Positions 1 through 11,864 of a DNA stretch of 64,000 nt are shown in pieces (position 1 is the stretch's first letter; each line of letters starts with the position of its first letter). The DNA is from Warburgia ugandensis (lineage: Eukaryota > Streptophyta > Magnoliopsida > Canellales > Canellaceae): positions 25,927,437 to 25,991,436 of the forward strand of contig CP141138.1 of NCBI GenBank assembly GCA_035236585.1. Reading direction: 5' to 3'. The notes under the pieces were generated by a model. The model saw only the letters and a program-made list of their open reading frames with translations. It had not been told where the DNA came from and ran no database searches. The position numbers and the translations under genes were made by a program.

Positions 1-3000
1 ACGATAAGTTATTAAGTTGCCAGTCAAATGGGTCAACACGATGAGTTAACAGGTTGCGAATTGAATGGGTCAATATTGGTTTACCCGAATACCACACGAT
101 TTTTGGCATGTCATTTTTGGGTTGACTGGAAAATGAAGCAAGCACAATAAGACTCGATCATAACTCGCTAAATCCATGTCGAGTTCGAATCATATTATCA
201 TGCCGCTTTATTTTGCCTTGCCTAGTGCCAACATCGGTTACTTGTTCTCTAAAATGGTTTTTAGCATGATGAAGTTTGGTGAAAGTACTGTCAGTGACAA
301 CTTTCATATGCCAACAACGTTCAACATAGTTGGTCACTGATTACAAAGTTATCTTACTTGAAAATGCACTTGGTTACAAGTATGAGTTGTCACTTTCCTC
401 TTTAGCTGGAAATTAAATTTAGTAGAGTGTTTGAATAATTTGCTTTGCCAAATGAATCTTTTGTAGACCCAATTTCTCATTTTTTTTTCAAACCAAGACA
501 AATTCTTTTGTTCTTCTCAACTTTTAGCTGAAATGGAAAATGATCACTAAATGCACCCTTATTTGACATGTCTAATTATGCGTGGATCAGGAACCAAACC
601 TCGCTCCATCGCTATAAGCCTAAATCCTTGCTTTTTCTTTTTGAGACACGCACATGGTTGCGTGCCATTTTATTTTATAGCCGTAACTGTAAGGCCACGA
701 GTAAGAGGCCTGGACTCTCTGATGAGATGAATCTTGGTGCATGGGTTGAATTATTGGTGCACGACACATTATTGCATGCATGATATGCGAGACAAGAGTT
801 TGGTCTTTAAACAGGTAGTTATATTTCTGTTTCCAAGGGTCCTTGTTTTCCTTCGTGAGCCCCTTAAGATCTGCTATAAATTTTGGTGGGCCAATATTTG
901 AAAATCTGTACTGTGCACAGAGTTTCCTTGGGTTAGATCAGGAACAAGCCAAAGTCTTCATCCATTAGATTATCTTAGTAACTTCTGCCTTCAGCTGTAA
1001 CATGGACAGTGAAACATTACAGTTCATATTTTAACTCAAGAAAAACAGCAATTAGATCATCAGGTGGATGAGAATTTTGGAGTTCAAGCTATCCAAACAA
1101 AAGAAAACATTATGAACAGCTTTGATCTTCAAAAGTTTAGGCCTAGCATAAAGTTGTAGCTATTTGTATTGCTTATTAAGGGTCTCGCGAGGAAAAGCAT
1201 AGGCACATATATTAATACCCTGTCTCCATCCCCTCATATTCTTTAAAGACTGAAATAAGTGACCTTTTTGTGGAAGCTTGCTCTTGATTATACTTGTGTT
1301 TAACAAGGAAATGCAGGTTTTCTGTTTGCTTTACATCTTGGTCGCCATTAGGCCTCTTCTGGATAGTTATTTCCTTCTCACCATTTAAAGAATTGTAAGA
1401 GAAGAAACCAACCTTCCTAAGGGGTTGTTTGCGATGGTAATCAGGATGTTTTTATAAAGGAATTTTTTTTACTATTAAACAACTTCATCCCTGATTCTTA
1501 ATCCCAAAGAATCAGATGTTATAAATTATAAAGAGATTATAAGAACCCACTTATAAAACTCGTGAATGGACTCAAAAAGCTTATATGAGTTATTCGACTC
1601 GGGAGCAAATCAAGTCACTTGATGAGTCAAGTTGCTTACAAGCGACATGATATAAAGTGAAAATTTTGAGTCATAAGTGATATACTAAGGCACTTTAATT
1701 ACGCCTCAAACTGAGACTCTCTCTTAAGATGACACGTGTCCCATTAAACTTAACTAAATGGTAGAACATTTTACAGGTCAAAGGCAGTTATCTAGAGTCT
1801 AGGTTAAATGGGGCATACGGCTGGCTAAGAGTAAGCCTCACTTTGAGGCTTGATTGAAAGCCTTAGTTTATCATTTCCCTCTTTGAATATATGTCTGTAA
1901 ATTAAGAAAAATTTATTAAAAATTCCACTCAAGTAATTTCAAGTGACCTACTAATTGCTTCTTGCTAGCTGGACTCAACTGACTTTGGAGTTATAGTAAA
2001 ATGTCAATCCATTCTCTGCATAATTGTACATACAAATCAATGAATTAGAAGCCCCATAATTAGCTAACTTTAAAAAAAATTCCAGCACATTAACAAGGAA
2101 ATGAGTTTTCTTTTTGTTTGAACTTGGGTCGGATTATTTGTTCCTGACTGGGAGAGGGGCCTTAGGGCCAACTAAAACAAAGCAATCATTATATTAAGAA
2201 AATTAATCAAATGATAGAATGAGATGGGGGCCAAACGCTCTTATTAGTGCAGGTTGCTACTTGAATGAATATGAAGAGGACAAAAATATAAGCAAACATA
2301 ATCATATTTAAGATAATAATAATTAAGTACTAACTCCATTATTGAAATATTTCAGCCCCTCATGGAGGACAACTTGCTTTCTCTGGCGAAAACTTCGCCA
2401 ACAAGATGACAATCGTATGCAAAACAGAAAATAAGAAACACGAATCAACATTAGTGTCTACATAAGCATCCACTAATTTGTTTCTAGATTCATGTATAAA
2501 ATATCAAGAAATTTAGTATTATATCCGTCCACTTCGAACACTAAACAAACCTGTGAACCGGTATAAACAAGGTTTAGTGTATTCTTAGAATAGTAGGTGA
2601 AAAGGACCTCCCTGTACGAGAGACAACAAGAGGGTGGGGGAGAGAGAAATGAGATAATGGGATGAATTTCCCATGCATATATAATATAATCACTTATTGA
2701 TTTCAATTCGTGGCCTCTCACAGCCTTTCCTTTCTTTCGGCCACCGCAAGTGATAGAAAAGCGAACCTTTGCTAATCTAAGGAAGACTTTGGGGCTCTTC
2801 TGAAACGGTATCTGCTCTTATTAGATATTGCAGCCATGCGAGAAGCGAACCAAAGAAGAAAAATGATTGCAGCCAATATAGACCAATCGTCGGCAATGTA
2901 GATGTTACTGCAGTACGTTACCTTAGAAGTTAACAAGAACATGATAAAGTTTTATGATGAATGTTACGGTAAGGCACAACCTCGTGGAGGAAATCGAAGC

Positions 3001-3340
3001 ACCCCCACTTTTAATCCTAGCCACTCATCTGATTTCTCCTACTTTGGATATCTAGTAGCCCAAAACTCGCTCCAGTGGGATAATTCTAGCATTCGAACAC
3101 ATGGGGTTTGTGCATTGGACATGTAGGCTTTGCGCGAGAGGGTTCCACGTTAACTACGGAAGCTTCGGTGGTCCGATTGGCGGGATATTTCAGCAACAAG
3201 ATGTCCAATGCTCGAGAAAATCAGATGAACAATAAGGATCCTAATACACATATATGGGAGGGACGCCCTGAGATAGTTAGCATAAGATCACATCTTTAGT
3301 GTTGCATTCCTAAGTTTTATGAGAGAATATTTCACAAGCC
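1..3340. other. Intergenic DNA without recognisable gene
   Basis: No reading frame here resembles a known protein; the open frames are short, overlap on both strands and have no supporting motif. The first 230 bases contain repeated phrases of the kind 'gggtcaa' and 'gtcgagttcgaatc', which resemble a degraded dispersed plant repeat, but I cannot assign a family. From about 1400 to 2900 the sequence is AT-rich with no tandem order. It may include distal flank of a gene outside the window. Confidence 0.6.
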
Positions 3341-3560
3341 TGATAGAATCTACATTGTTACTAAATTAATTGATTTGAAGAAGAATACAAGCATGTATAT
3401 ATAGAGTTTACATGTTGACTAACCACCAAAATCTACCGTGATTATAGCAGGAAATATCTGCTATAAATCAAGATATTACATCTTATTTTAACACCTCTCT
3501 TCGAGCTGATGGATACCAAAATAATTTTGACATCAGCTTTGCCAATTAAATACTATAATT
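3341..3560 (-). mobile_element. Copia-type 3' LTR with polypurine tract, degraded
   Basis: Read on the minus strand, a purine-rich stretch (CTCGAAGAGAGG, about 3494-3505) is followed at 3493 by TGTTAAAATAAG. The segment ends with CTATCA at 3341, so it has TG...CA ends and is about 153 bp long. A TATA-like stretch (CTCTATATATAC) lies inside. This arrangement is typical of short Copia LTRs, and the bases beyond the polypurine tract (to about 3560) would be the 3' end of the internal region. No polyprotein frame is recognisable. Family assignment is inference. Confidence 0.45.
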
Positions 3561-4920
3561 GAAAGATTATTTTTTTAATAATTGACAAAAGAGCATAATC
3601 TCAAATCAAAGAGAACTTTCTTGATAGAGGAAAATTAATCCAAGACCGTCGATGTCTTCTTCAATGAACCCAACTTGATTGAATTTTAAATGATAAAGAA
3701 TCCTTGATAATGAGCATCATATCATTGAACACTAACGGTGAAATCAAATGACGTGACACAATTCAAGGCGATGTATCTGAATAATCAGACGATCAACCCT
3801 CCCATGATAATTTTACTTCCGAAACTTCTCTCGTAGTCTTTTCAATGCTTAGGCTCAATACTGTCAACCTTCTCGGAGGGAAAGATGGTTTACTTTCTTA
3901 CTTTTACCGTTTGACAGTCGGCTGTTCCTTTGCACTTACAAGTGCTGGAGCCGGACGATCTTAAAGCAGGAGGTTTATGGGGCGGGCAGGATCTACCTGG
4001 GGCGACATCTATATTACGAATGGCATGGACTACCAAAAATAAGGCCTCCTTGTGCTTTTGGTTCCCAACGCTAAATTCTTACTGTTGGTCCGGTCGACCA
4101 GGACGAAACTTTCTCTCTCATTTCTGTAGTGCAAAAATTTTTATTAAAAAAAAATATATGGTGGGCTCACTCCTTTCATTTTTTCTCTGACCCAAGCCGT
4201 TCATTAAATTAGGCGTATCTTTAATGGCCTAAGTATCAAACACCTTATTTATTAGATGTAGTAAAACTGTGTTTGTATTACTGGTTTGAAAACAGACGGG
4301 TAACACAAGAACAACACGAAAACGTCTATTTTACAACCACAAAATGTCCATGTAATCAACAAGTCTTAATGGTATCATAGATGAGATGTTTGCCACCAAG
4401 GCTGTTATGGAACAAGCCAAATTCAATGGACGCCTTATATCATTGAAAAACATAAAAGAATGGGGCTAAAATTTTTCAAAGCAAATTAACCTATGCAAAG
4501 CTTTCATGGTAGAAACTCTCTCTCTCTCTCTCTCAAGTCTAGTTAATGTAATTGAACATAAGCAGGTTATGGACTAATCCTTATTAACTATACCATTCTC
4601 GGCCTTTTGATCAATCCTTATTAACTCACTAAATAAGAAAATATTAGCACGGTATCGACCGAGTTTTACACGTAAACATATTGATGATTAATATAAGAGT
4701 TAGTCAAATAACACCTAGTTATGAAATAGAGAGAGTATTACATTATATTGGAAAATTATACCGCTCAGACCTTCCGATGATGGTGCAACAACTCTCTAAA
4801 CACATGCTCTTATAATTGATAATAACCTTTCGCTAATTGCATGTTTACGGGATAGTAGCTAGAAAAGTGTAAACATGTGAATACCATTTTGAGAGTAAGA
4901 AACTGAGTATATTATTTTTC
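3561..4920. other. Intergenic DNA, no gene seen
   Basis: AT-rich with scattered short frames and no protein resemblance. A short TC run lies near 4517-4534. Nothing else stands out. Confidence 0.6.
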
Positions 4921-4937
4921 TGTATGTTTAGCAAGGC
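4921..4937 (+). repeat. Target-site duplication, left copy
   Basis: TGTATGTTTAGCAAGGC, identical to 5119-5135; it flanks the SINE on its 5' side. Confidence 0.9.
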
Positions 4938-5118
4938 CAAAGGGGAACCTTGGCTCAACGGTAGAGCTGTCACCATGTGACCTGAGGGCACGGGTTTAAG
5001 GTGTGAAACACAGTCTCTTATAAAATGCAAGGTAAGACTGTGTATTATTGACCCTTGTGGTTCACCACTTCTTTGGACCCTTCATACGAGAGATCTTGGT
5101 GCACGGGGACTGCTCTTT
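4938..5118 (+). mobile_element. tRNA-derived SINE (Au-like), full length, with 17-bp target duplication
   Basis: The element starts near GGGGAACCTTGGCTCAACGG, carries an A-box-like stretch (GGCTCAACGGTAGAG) and a B-box-like stretch (GGTTTAAGGTG) of an internal RNA polymerase III promoter, and ends in GGGGACTGCTCTTTT. Order, spacing and the 'ATAAAATGCAAGGTAAGACTGTGTA' region agree with the Au SINE family of flowering plants as I remember it. It is flanked by a perfect 17-bp direct repeat, TGTATGTTTAGCAAGGC, at 4921-4937 and 5119-5135. The perfect flanks suggest it is one of the younger insertions here. SINEs encode no protein and depend on LINE machinery. Confidence 0.9.
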
Positions 5119-5135
5119 TGTATGTTTAGCAAGGC
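5119..5135 (+). repeat. Target-site duplication, right copy
   Basis: Identical to 4921-4937; it follows the SINE tail directly. The first T may also belong to the T run of the tail. Confidence 0.9.
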
Positions 5136-7049
5136 ATAATATCTCTGCTTGATCAAGCAATAGCAAAACAGAAGGTAGAGCGAGCTAATAGTTTGTTTGG
5201 TTGGTTTGATCATCCAAAGCCGCCTAACACCAAGTCTCCAAACAAGTACTCGATATGTTGGACAGTCATAATTTGCTTAATGGAAGAGATCTTGGTGTGA
5301 GCAGTGGATCATCAACTGGTTGCTTCCCCAGCAAAACACCATGGTTATGATTCAAACCAAATGATAAGTCCTCCTAAACTGAAAATATCCCTTCCCTTGC
5401 CCTATAAATTAATTGGGATTCATTATCTAAGGAGATTTTACAAAAAGTAGCTCACTTAAAGAGGTACACTATTTTAACTCTCAAGAAAAGTCTTTCAAAC
5501 AGTATTGTTCATTAACAAAATGGCTTAACCGTCGGACTCGATCACACGGCGCAATCTTGGGATTCTCTGCCTCCAGAGATCCTGTAAGCATGCCCCACCA
5601 GTACATAACTCGTCCATATTGTCGACAATGTCGGACCCATACATACTTCTACCCACAATGCATCTAGGAAAATGCTTTCCAGACTCACAACGAAACATAG
5701 TTGGGGCCCGCCTTTGTATCATCTAATCCGTTCATCATGTTTGGACTGTCTTAGATTGGCTAAACACTAAATTCCATGACTGCGGATGATTTGAGCATAA
5801 CGGGGCTTTTCTTTTAAATCAAATATATTGAAAGTTTAAACTAAAAACTCTAGTATATAAAAGCCTCCGATGACGGTCTAAATAGGGAAAACTAAACAAG
5901 GGGAGCGGTTCAGATCTTCTAAGACTGGAACCTATCTAAGTTCCATCCTTTCCAGCGCCCTTTTGGGCATCCTCCTAGAAGACTTGGGTACAGTTTTCCC
6001 TTGTCTAATGGATACTTTCCTCGTAGTTTTGTAATGGAGTGGTTTGCACAGTTGGAATAAACAAATTTTCAGAGTAATAAATGCTTCCAATCCAATTCAA
6101 CGGGATTCAGTTCTCTGGGAAAGTAACCTTAGTTACAAGGACTATTTTATCTTATAGAATTTTACTTGATCTCATCAGAAGATTCAACTCCAGATGACTG
6201 CAACTGCCGAACGACTGAAACCTAATTTCAGAAATCCAGATTCTCACTTAGGAATTAGCTCTCTTTCTTTACTGCCCACCTACCCACCATCCACGCTGGC
6301 AGCTGCAGCCCTCAACTCTGATTCCACGAGACTCAACATCCTTTGAGATTAATCCAGGGAATCCGGGTGCCACGGTCGTTCTAAGTAAACAAAATCTACG
6401 GGGAAAATGAAAGACCCAAGAAGTCGCCTTCACCAGAAAGAACAAGTCGTCCATGGATGCACCTAGCCCACCGTTGATTAAACAACAAACAATAATTTCA
6501 TTTAAATAATAATTCCTTGATGCTATTATTAAGAAGTGTTGTTGTGGTGGGGCTGCCAGCAGCAAAAGTGAGGCGTGTGCTATAGGGAAGGAAATACACA
6601 TCATCCGTGGAAGAAGAGACGTATTGGAGCCACGCTCTGCACCTTTTGGGATTCGTAGCAATTTCACAAAGTAGGCGGCAGAGTGATCGGGGAAGGATGA
6701 GAAAGTCTTTTTCTGGATTGAACAGGAACAGCAGAGCGAAGAGTTAAAGCTCTCATTACGAGAAAGGTCTTGTAAGGGCGAAACCGCCAAAAGGAGATCC
6801 CCCACCATTCGCCAAAGCCTGTCTCCTTTGGCCCTGTGACGTAACGCAGCGGTGTAGACCACATTATATGAGAGGCCCACCCATATCTGATCCGACTCGG
6901 TCATTTCTTTTGCTCTCGATTTGCATGTCGGTTTGCACGATTCTACCCGCTATAAAAGCTGTTATTTATTTTTTATTTTTATAAATACTAGAGTCAGCCT
7001 CCTAAATGTGGTGGCTAGAGGTGCGGTCAAGTTTGTGTGCCTTGTGGAA
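5136..7049. other. Intergenic DNA with one unexplained long open frame
   Basis: No recognisable gene. The minus strand has an open frame from 6904 to 6269 (211 codons, ATG start), long for this AT-rich setting. Its product is rich in Leu, Ser, Arg and Cys, with no domain or repeat I recognise, and an overlapping frame covers part of it. A TATA-like stretch (TTTTATAG) lies about 50 bp upstream on the same strand. I treat it as probably a chance frame or non-coding transcript. Confidence 0.45.
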
Positions 7050-7192
7050 AGGGAGTCTTGTGTTATAGTAAAGTTGTGATAGTGTAATTTTGAGATAAAG
7101 GAGTTGAAGACATGAAAATAATCTCTTACAAAAATATACCGCTTCCTCGAATTCTGAATATGCAAAGCTTAGTGCACCCTGGGGCTACCCTT
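7050..7192 (+). mobile_element. Au-like SINE, internally deleted
   Basis: The left part (GGGAGTCTTGTGTTATAGTA... with a degenerate B box GGAGTTGAAGACATG) matches the 5' half of the SINE at 4938-5118. The right part (AAGCTTAGTGCACCC, GGGGCTACCCTT) matches its 3' end. About 30 bp from the middle are missing, near ATATACC. The box sequences are worn, and I see no clear target duplication, so this copy is older. Confidence 0.7.
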
Positions 7193-8539
7193 AGTTCACG
7201 TGTCCGCATATGGCGTAAATATCCCGTGGAATCAGATGGAGCAGCTCCCTTGCCATGTATGACTGACTATTCTGGTGGAGCCATGTTACTGCAAGACGGA
7301 TCCAGCAATGGATTAGTTACGCAATTTTTTCGCTAAAGACGAAAAAGAAAACGGAATTTAACGTAATTGGTGCGAGGGATCACCCAAGTGGGTTCGGGGA
7401 CGCTGCCGTATGACTTGTACCCAAGTTTTATCATCTTGTATAATTCATTAACTTTGGCATTAGCTAGAATTGCCGACTAGGGGGAGTAGGCTTAGTCAAA
7501 TCATGATAGGTTATTACCTCGGTCAAGAATGATATTTTGCTGTTATCAATTCAATTACGTATTTAAGGAGTGGAGTGAAACCAACTGGATCAACGTGTAG
7601 CCCACCTGGTCCAGCTTCGGCTAGTGAAATGAACCACGTGATTTCTTCTCTTCTCAGAGACCTATTCAAAGTATGCAGTCAGCAAGTGCAGCTAATGAGC
7701 AAAATCGTCGACCAATTGTGCTCCTTCTTGACCAGTCGGAGGTTATCCTTATCTGCCTCGCGTAGGAATATACGTGCAACTTCCTGGAAACCCCGGTTAC
7801 GTGCCGCCGGTAAATTTTGTGATCCAAGTAATAGGATCGAAAAAACCCGAACAAAGATGTCCGCGAATAACGCCCTTATTCGTACCCATCGTAAGGGAGC
7901 ATGACCCAGCCATAAAGACTAACCGTTAAATGCCCGTTCTCAAATAATTTTATCCTTGTTTTCGGGCCTTAAGCAGAGACCCACTATGACCCACCTGGCA
8001 AACATCAAACGGGAAAGACTAACAAGACCAATAAATGTGCCGCCAACTGATAGAACTATGGTCCAACTGCCAGTTCTGATCTCATTGGAAAGTGCTTTGA
8101 TGCCTCGCAAACACAGCATCACTATCATCTCGTGCTGGACATCCAAGGAATAAGCAAGCTGATGAACGGATGCGATCATCCAAATGTGGGATCCTTCTTA
8201 CAAAAGTGTAGCTTCACGGAGGTTGCCATGGTGTTGTGCTCTACCGTGGGGCATACCGCCCATCGGCTTGGTCAAATTGTTAGTGTAACACGCGCTCCAG
8301 CAAAACCGCTCATGTCGAATATTCTCGAGTTTGATGCGGAAGCACCGCAGAAACCACCGGCACCTCCCCAAAATAACCCCCAAATAAATTACAAACTTTT
8401 GCAGTGGGTGGTCGCGCACAGAGAGACCATGCCAAAATACCCAAACATTTCAGCATAATTACATCTATACCCAGAACGAAAAACCGACTTCATCTCAGCT
8501 GGAAGGGACATTTTAGCTATTCTACCACGCCTAAACCAA
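7193..8539. promoter_or_regulatory. Upstream region of the CIPK gene, no coding sequence seen
   Basis: This is the 5' flank of the kinase gene. Two palindromic CACGTG (G-box/ABRE core) hexamers occur at 7197-7202 and 7635-7640. Both are more than 1 kb from the start codon, so their function is uncertain. Several frames of 60-118 codons overlap one another on both strands and have no protein resemblance. Confidence 0.4.
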
Positions 8540-8546
8540 TATATAA
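8540..8546 (+). promoter_or_regulatory. Candidate TATA box of the CIPK gene
   Basis: TATATAA lies 270 bp upstream of the start codon. A plant transcription start is usually 25-40 bp downstream, which would put it near 8575 and give a leader of about 240 nt. No transcript evidence is available, so other starts are possible. Confidence 0.4.
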
Positions 8547-8651
8547 CAAACCAGGCATAGGCCCAAACTTCCGTCGACCAATCTATTAGCCAGAGAGATC
8601 CAAAAGCCATTACCTCCGGTGATTTTTGGCCGTGCATTTCTTTCTCAGGGA

Positions 8652-8690
8652 ATGCAGAAAGATGGGGAGATCGTCGCATTTGCACTCTGA
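8652..8690 (+). CDS. Upstream ORF 1 in the putative CIPK leader (12 codons)
   Basis: ATG at 8652 opens a 12-codon frame ending in TGA at 8688-8690. If transcription starts near 8575, it is the first ATG of the message and would be met before the kinase start. Its peptide has no recognisable motif. It overlaps the second upstream ORF in a different frame. Confidence 0.35.
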   Translation: MQKDGEIVAFAL

Positions 8691-8760
8691 TTTTGGCCGT
8701 CGGTGGGGAAAAACCTGCAGCGGCAGAAATTGCCACCGGAAACACGTCGAGGACGGGTAG
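8662..8760 (+). CDS. Upstream ORF 2 in the putative CIPK leader (32 codons)
   Basis: ATG at 8662 opens a 32-codon frame closed by TAG at 8758-8760, 55 nt before the kinase ATG. It overlaps the first upstream ORF. Such leaders often lower or condition translation of the main ORF. Whether this happens here depends on the real transcription start. No conserved peptide is recognised. Confidence 0.35.
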   Translation: MGRSSHLHSDFGRRWGKTCSGRNCHRKHVEDG

Positions 8761-8815
8761 GCTTTTTCCCGTCTTTCTCCCCTTCCCCCTCTCACTCTTC
8801 TAGAACACCACCGCC

Positions 8816-10138
8816 ATGGACGAGAAAAAGCTTCAAACTTCTGTTGACAACAGTAGCAAGAACGTTCTCCATGGAAAATACGAACTTGGCAGGCTTCTGG
8901 GCCATGGAACGTTTGCAAAAGTTTATCATGCTCGGAATCTCCAGACCGGCAAGAGCGTCGCCATGAAAGTCGTCGGAAAAGAGAAAGTCATCAAAGTCGG
9001 AATGATGGAGCAGGTAAAACGCGAAATCTCTGTAATGAAAATGGTGAAGCATCCCAACATTGTTGAGCTTCACGAAGTCATGGCGAGCAAATCGAAGATC
9101 TACTTTGCGATGGAGTTCGTGCGAGGTGGAGAGCTTTTCTCCAAGATCGCCAAGGGACGGTTGAAAGAAGACCTGGCGAGGGCATATTTCCAGCAACTGA
9201 TCTCGGCCGTTGATTTCTGTCACTCCCGTGGGGTTTATCATCGCGATCTGAAGCCGGAAAATCTCCTTCTGGACGATGACGGTAATCTGAAGGTTACAGA
9301 TTTCGGTCTCAGTGCTTTCACGGAGCATTTGAAGCCGGACGGTTTGCTTCATACGACGTGCGGTACTCCGGCGTATGTCGCGCCGGAGGTGATCGGTAAA
9401 AAGGGATACGACGGAGCCAAGGCAGACCTGTGGTCTTGTGGAGTGATTTTATTCGTGCTACTCGCCGGATTTTTACCGTTTCAGGATGATAACATCGTCG
9501 CGATGTACAAGAAGATATACAGAGGAGATTTCAAATGTCCACCGTGGTTCTCGCCGGAATCCCGCCGCTTGATCACGAAGCTTCTTGATCCGAATCCGAA
9601 CACGAGAATCACGATCTCGAAACTGATGGAAACGTCCTGGTTCAAGAAACCGGTGCCGAGATCAATCAAAGCGGTGAGCGAGAAGGAAACCGAAGCAGAG
9701 GAACAAGAAGATGATGTAAATCGCAAAGGAAAAGAGGTAGAAACCTTAAATGCTTTCCACATAATTTCTTTATCAGAAGGTTTCGATCTTTCGCCGTTGT
9801 TTGAGGAAAAAAAGATTGCCAAGGAAGAAATGAGATTTGCGACTACCGGGCCTGCAAGTAGTGTGATTTCCAAGTTAGAAGGATTGGCGAGATCTTTGAA
9901 GTTTAACGTGAAGAAAAGCGAATCGAGAGTGAGATTGCAGGGTCAGGAGAAGGGAAGAAAGGGGAAGTTGGCGATAGCGGCAGATATCTTCGCCTTAACA
10001 CCGTCATTTTTGGTGGTGGAAGTGAAAAAGGACGGTGGAGATACTTTAGAGTATAATCATTTCTGTAGCAAGGAGTTGAGACCGGCTCTGAAAGATATTG
10101 TTTGGACTTCTCAAGCTCCGAACGAAACCCCTGCTTGA
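8816..10138 (+). CDS. CBL-interacting protein kinase, CIPK6 type (SnRK3), intronless
   Basis: A complete 440-residue Ser/Thr kinase that would be activated by calcineurin-B-like calcium sensors and act in ion transport and stress signalling. The glycine loop is GHGTFAKV (29-36), the catalytic Lys is K51 (VAMK), the helix-C Glu is E70, the catalytic loop is HRDLKPEN (142-149, D144), DFG is 162-164 and APE 189-191. The CBL-binding NAF motif is N312-A313-F314, followed by a phosphatase-interaction region (about 340-372). The C-terminus reads through to [10 protein letters not shown]. Length is normal for the family, and all key residues are present. The start is firm: an in-frame TAG lies at 8801-8803 and the ATG context is CCGCCATGG. 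Lack of introns fits the intron-poor CIPK clade, and the long match to Arabidopsis CIPK6 from memory is strong. A close paralogue is less likely. A pyrimidine-rich stretch (8761-8800) precedes the start. Confidence 0.95.
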   Translation: MDEKKLQTSVDNSSKNVLHGKYELGRLLGHGTFAKVYHARNLQTGKSVAMKVVGKEKVIKVGMMEQVKREISVMKMVKHPNIVELHEVMASKSKIYFAMEFVRGGELFSKIAKGRLKEDLARAYFQQLISAVDFCHSRGVYHRDLKPENLLLDDDGNLKVTDFGLSAFTEHLKPDGLLHTTCGTPAYVAPEVIGKKGYDGAKADLWSCGVILFVLLAGFLPFQDDNIVAMYKKIYRGDFKCPPWFSPESRRLITKLLDPNPNTRITISKLMETSWFKKPVPRSIKAVSEKETEAEEQEDDVNRKGKEVETLNAFHIISLSEGFDLSPLFEEKKIAKEEMRFATTGPASSVISKLEGLARSLKFNVKKSESRVRLQGQEKGRKGKLAIAADIFALTPSFLVVEVKKDGGDTLEYNHFCSKELRPALKDIVWTSQAPNETPA

Positions 10139-11197
10139 TTCTAACATAGCTATCAAGGCTTGAACATTAGGGTTTCTCTTGTCTGTCTCTCATCTCAAGG
10201 AGAAGAAATGGAAATGACTGTAAATTCGTTTGTAGTTCTCTTGTCATTGATTATGGTTTCATTGGATTGTTATGGTGTTTGCTTATGGTTTCAGCGTGGA
10301 TGGTGGTCGGTCTGAGTAACTTAATAAGCTTGTTTCTTTGCATGTATAGTTGTGTGGTTTCTCTGTGTGTTTTGGTTTGTTTTTCTCTCGCTTCTCTCAA
10401 CGTAGATGGAGAAGAAGGGCAAATTGGCTGTAATTTCCTCTCGCTTCCTGCATGCTGCATCTCCATGAATGAAGATTAATGTATTATTCTCGATTCTCTT
10501 CGTATTTGTAAATTTCTATTTTTCTTATCCAATTTGGCTCTCTCTCTCTTCCTGTAAACATTAGCCTTAATTTAAGTTCTTTTTTCTCCTATTTCTTACT
10601 GTTAGACCTTAATTTTTGTCCCTTTTTCTTTTATTTGTTACTGTTTTGCTGTTGATTGTTCAGGCTACTTCAACATCTACTGTTTTCATTGGGATTGTTC
10701 AGGTTACTTCAACAGCTTCTTTCTTTGTGTGCATTATTAGGCTTTTCTGTTGCATTTTGTCTTCTGTTTCTTCGCTGTAATTGCATTTTCCTGTCGACCA
10801 TTCCGGAGGATGAAAGGGACCACTTGATAAATCTCTAGATTACGTTGATGATGGAATTTTACAATCGACACCCACTTCATAAAGTAAATGCTGATGGAGG
10901 CATTTCACCAATGCGTCCATGATAGTGGGGCTGTTGGGTGAAATGTTTCTGAATTATGTTGACGTTAGTTCAAGTGGACTCAATCATGGAGCAAAGGGGG
11001 AATGTTTGGGTTTCGTATGGCCACAGACGGCTCAGCGACGCACAAGAATGCCCTCAAGAAATGAGTTGTAGTAGGACCTCAAAAGCCCTCCGGCCGAGTA
11101 ATGTCCATTGTCTCTCTCTTGCAGCCATGTCTTTCAAATTTGTCTGGTTGTGAGACACTTGGAAGGGTGTTGTTTTGCCTTTCTTTTTAGAAATACC
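10139..11197. other. 3' flank of the CIPK gene
   Basis: AT- and T-rich sequence without a convincing gene. It should contain the 3' UTR; T-rich and TTGTA elements are frequent between 10200 and 10500, but no single polyadenylation site can be picked. Short frames on either strand have biased composition (Leu/Phe-rich) from T-rich DNA. Confidence 0.5.
10654..10714 (+). repeat. Two-copy 39-bp tandem repeat
   Basis: GATTGTTCAGGCTACTTCAA starts at 10654 and recurs with one change at 10693, a period of 39 bp. It makes a local open frame look longer and has no evident function. Confidence 0.7.
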
Positions 11198-11290
11198 AAA
11201 AAGGGGCAGCTCCGGTGCACGAAACTCTCATCTATGCGGGTCTGGAAAAAGGGCGGACCACAAGGGCATATAGAGGCTGTTTCAAAACAC
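11198..11290 (-). mobile_element. Au-like SINE fragment, 3' part, internally deleted
   Basis: On the plus strand the sequence reads AAAAAGGGGCAGCTCCGGTG... to GGCGGACCACAAGGGC, the reverse complement of the SINE 3' half. It is followed by AGAGGCTGTTTC, which matches a more central SINE part (the GAAACAGCCTCT region). The 5' promoter half is missing. No clear target duplication is visible. Confidence 0.65.
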
Positions 11291-11864
11291 CATCTCTCTT
11301 TATTTCTAGACGAGGATTCCTTGTTGCTCTCGCTGAGTCGAATGATGTTTAAAGATGAGAATGGCCTGTGAAAGCTATGGAATGATTGGGTGAGTGGAAA
11401 TGGAACAGTTTCTCTTTTCATCCACGGGTCTCTAACGGTGACACACTTCTCTCACATCAAATCCCAGACTGCAATCTTAGTCTTTGATCTTGGGCATAAG
11501 ATAAAATCTTGAATAGTTTACAAGGGAGATTTCCCAATCCAGGCATTTCACGAATTTTAAACCCACGATCAGACTTGCTGGTAGGACAATTCCTGATGGC
11601 TGCTGACTAGAGTCCATGTCACTGTCATAAATATTAGGCCGGAACGACCCTCCTCTTATCAATTGAGAGTTTCTATAACTCCATCCTCCTCTCTCCTTAC
11701 CAAAAAATCCACCCCCGAAATTCCTAAAGCATCACCTCCAGCCCAATCCTCTCACATATCAAGGCAAAGCAAAATCCAACAACCAATCATAGTCCTCATG
11801 GGTCGAAATTCTCCAGGCTTTGCGCCCGTTCAAACCAATTCCAGCAAGCCCTTTCTACCAGCAT
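11291..11864. other. Flank upstream of the PPR pseudogene
   Basis: No clear gene. Part of this stretch, from about 11663, has an open frame rich in Ser, Pro, Lys and Gln that lacks an ATG. It could be the remains of the N-terminal targeting region of the PPR gene that follows, but this is only inference from its position. Confidence 0.35.

Noticed and set aside
4942..5030. A tRNA gene at the SINE head
   Set aside because: A- and B-box-like stretches are present but no cloverleaf or anticodon arm can be formed convincingly; the rest is a SINE body.
8792..9352. 186-codon frame on the minus strand within the kinase gene
   Set aside because: Antisense shadow of a well-supported coding sequence; no protein resemblance.
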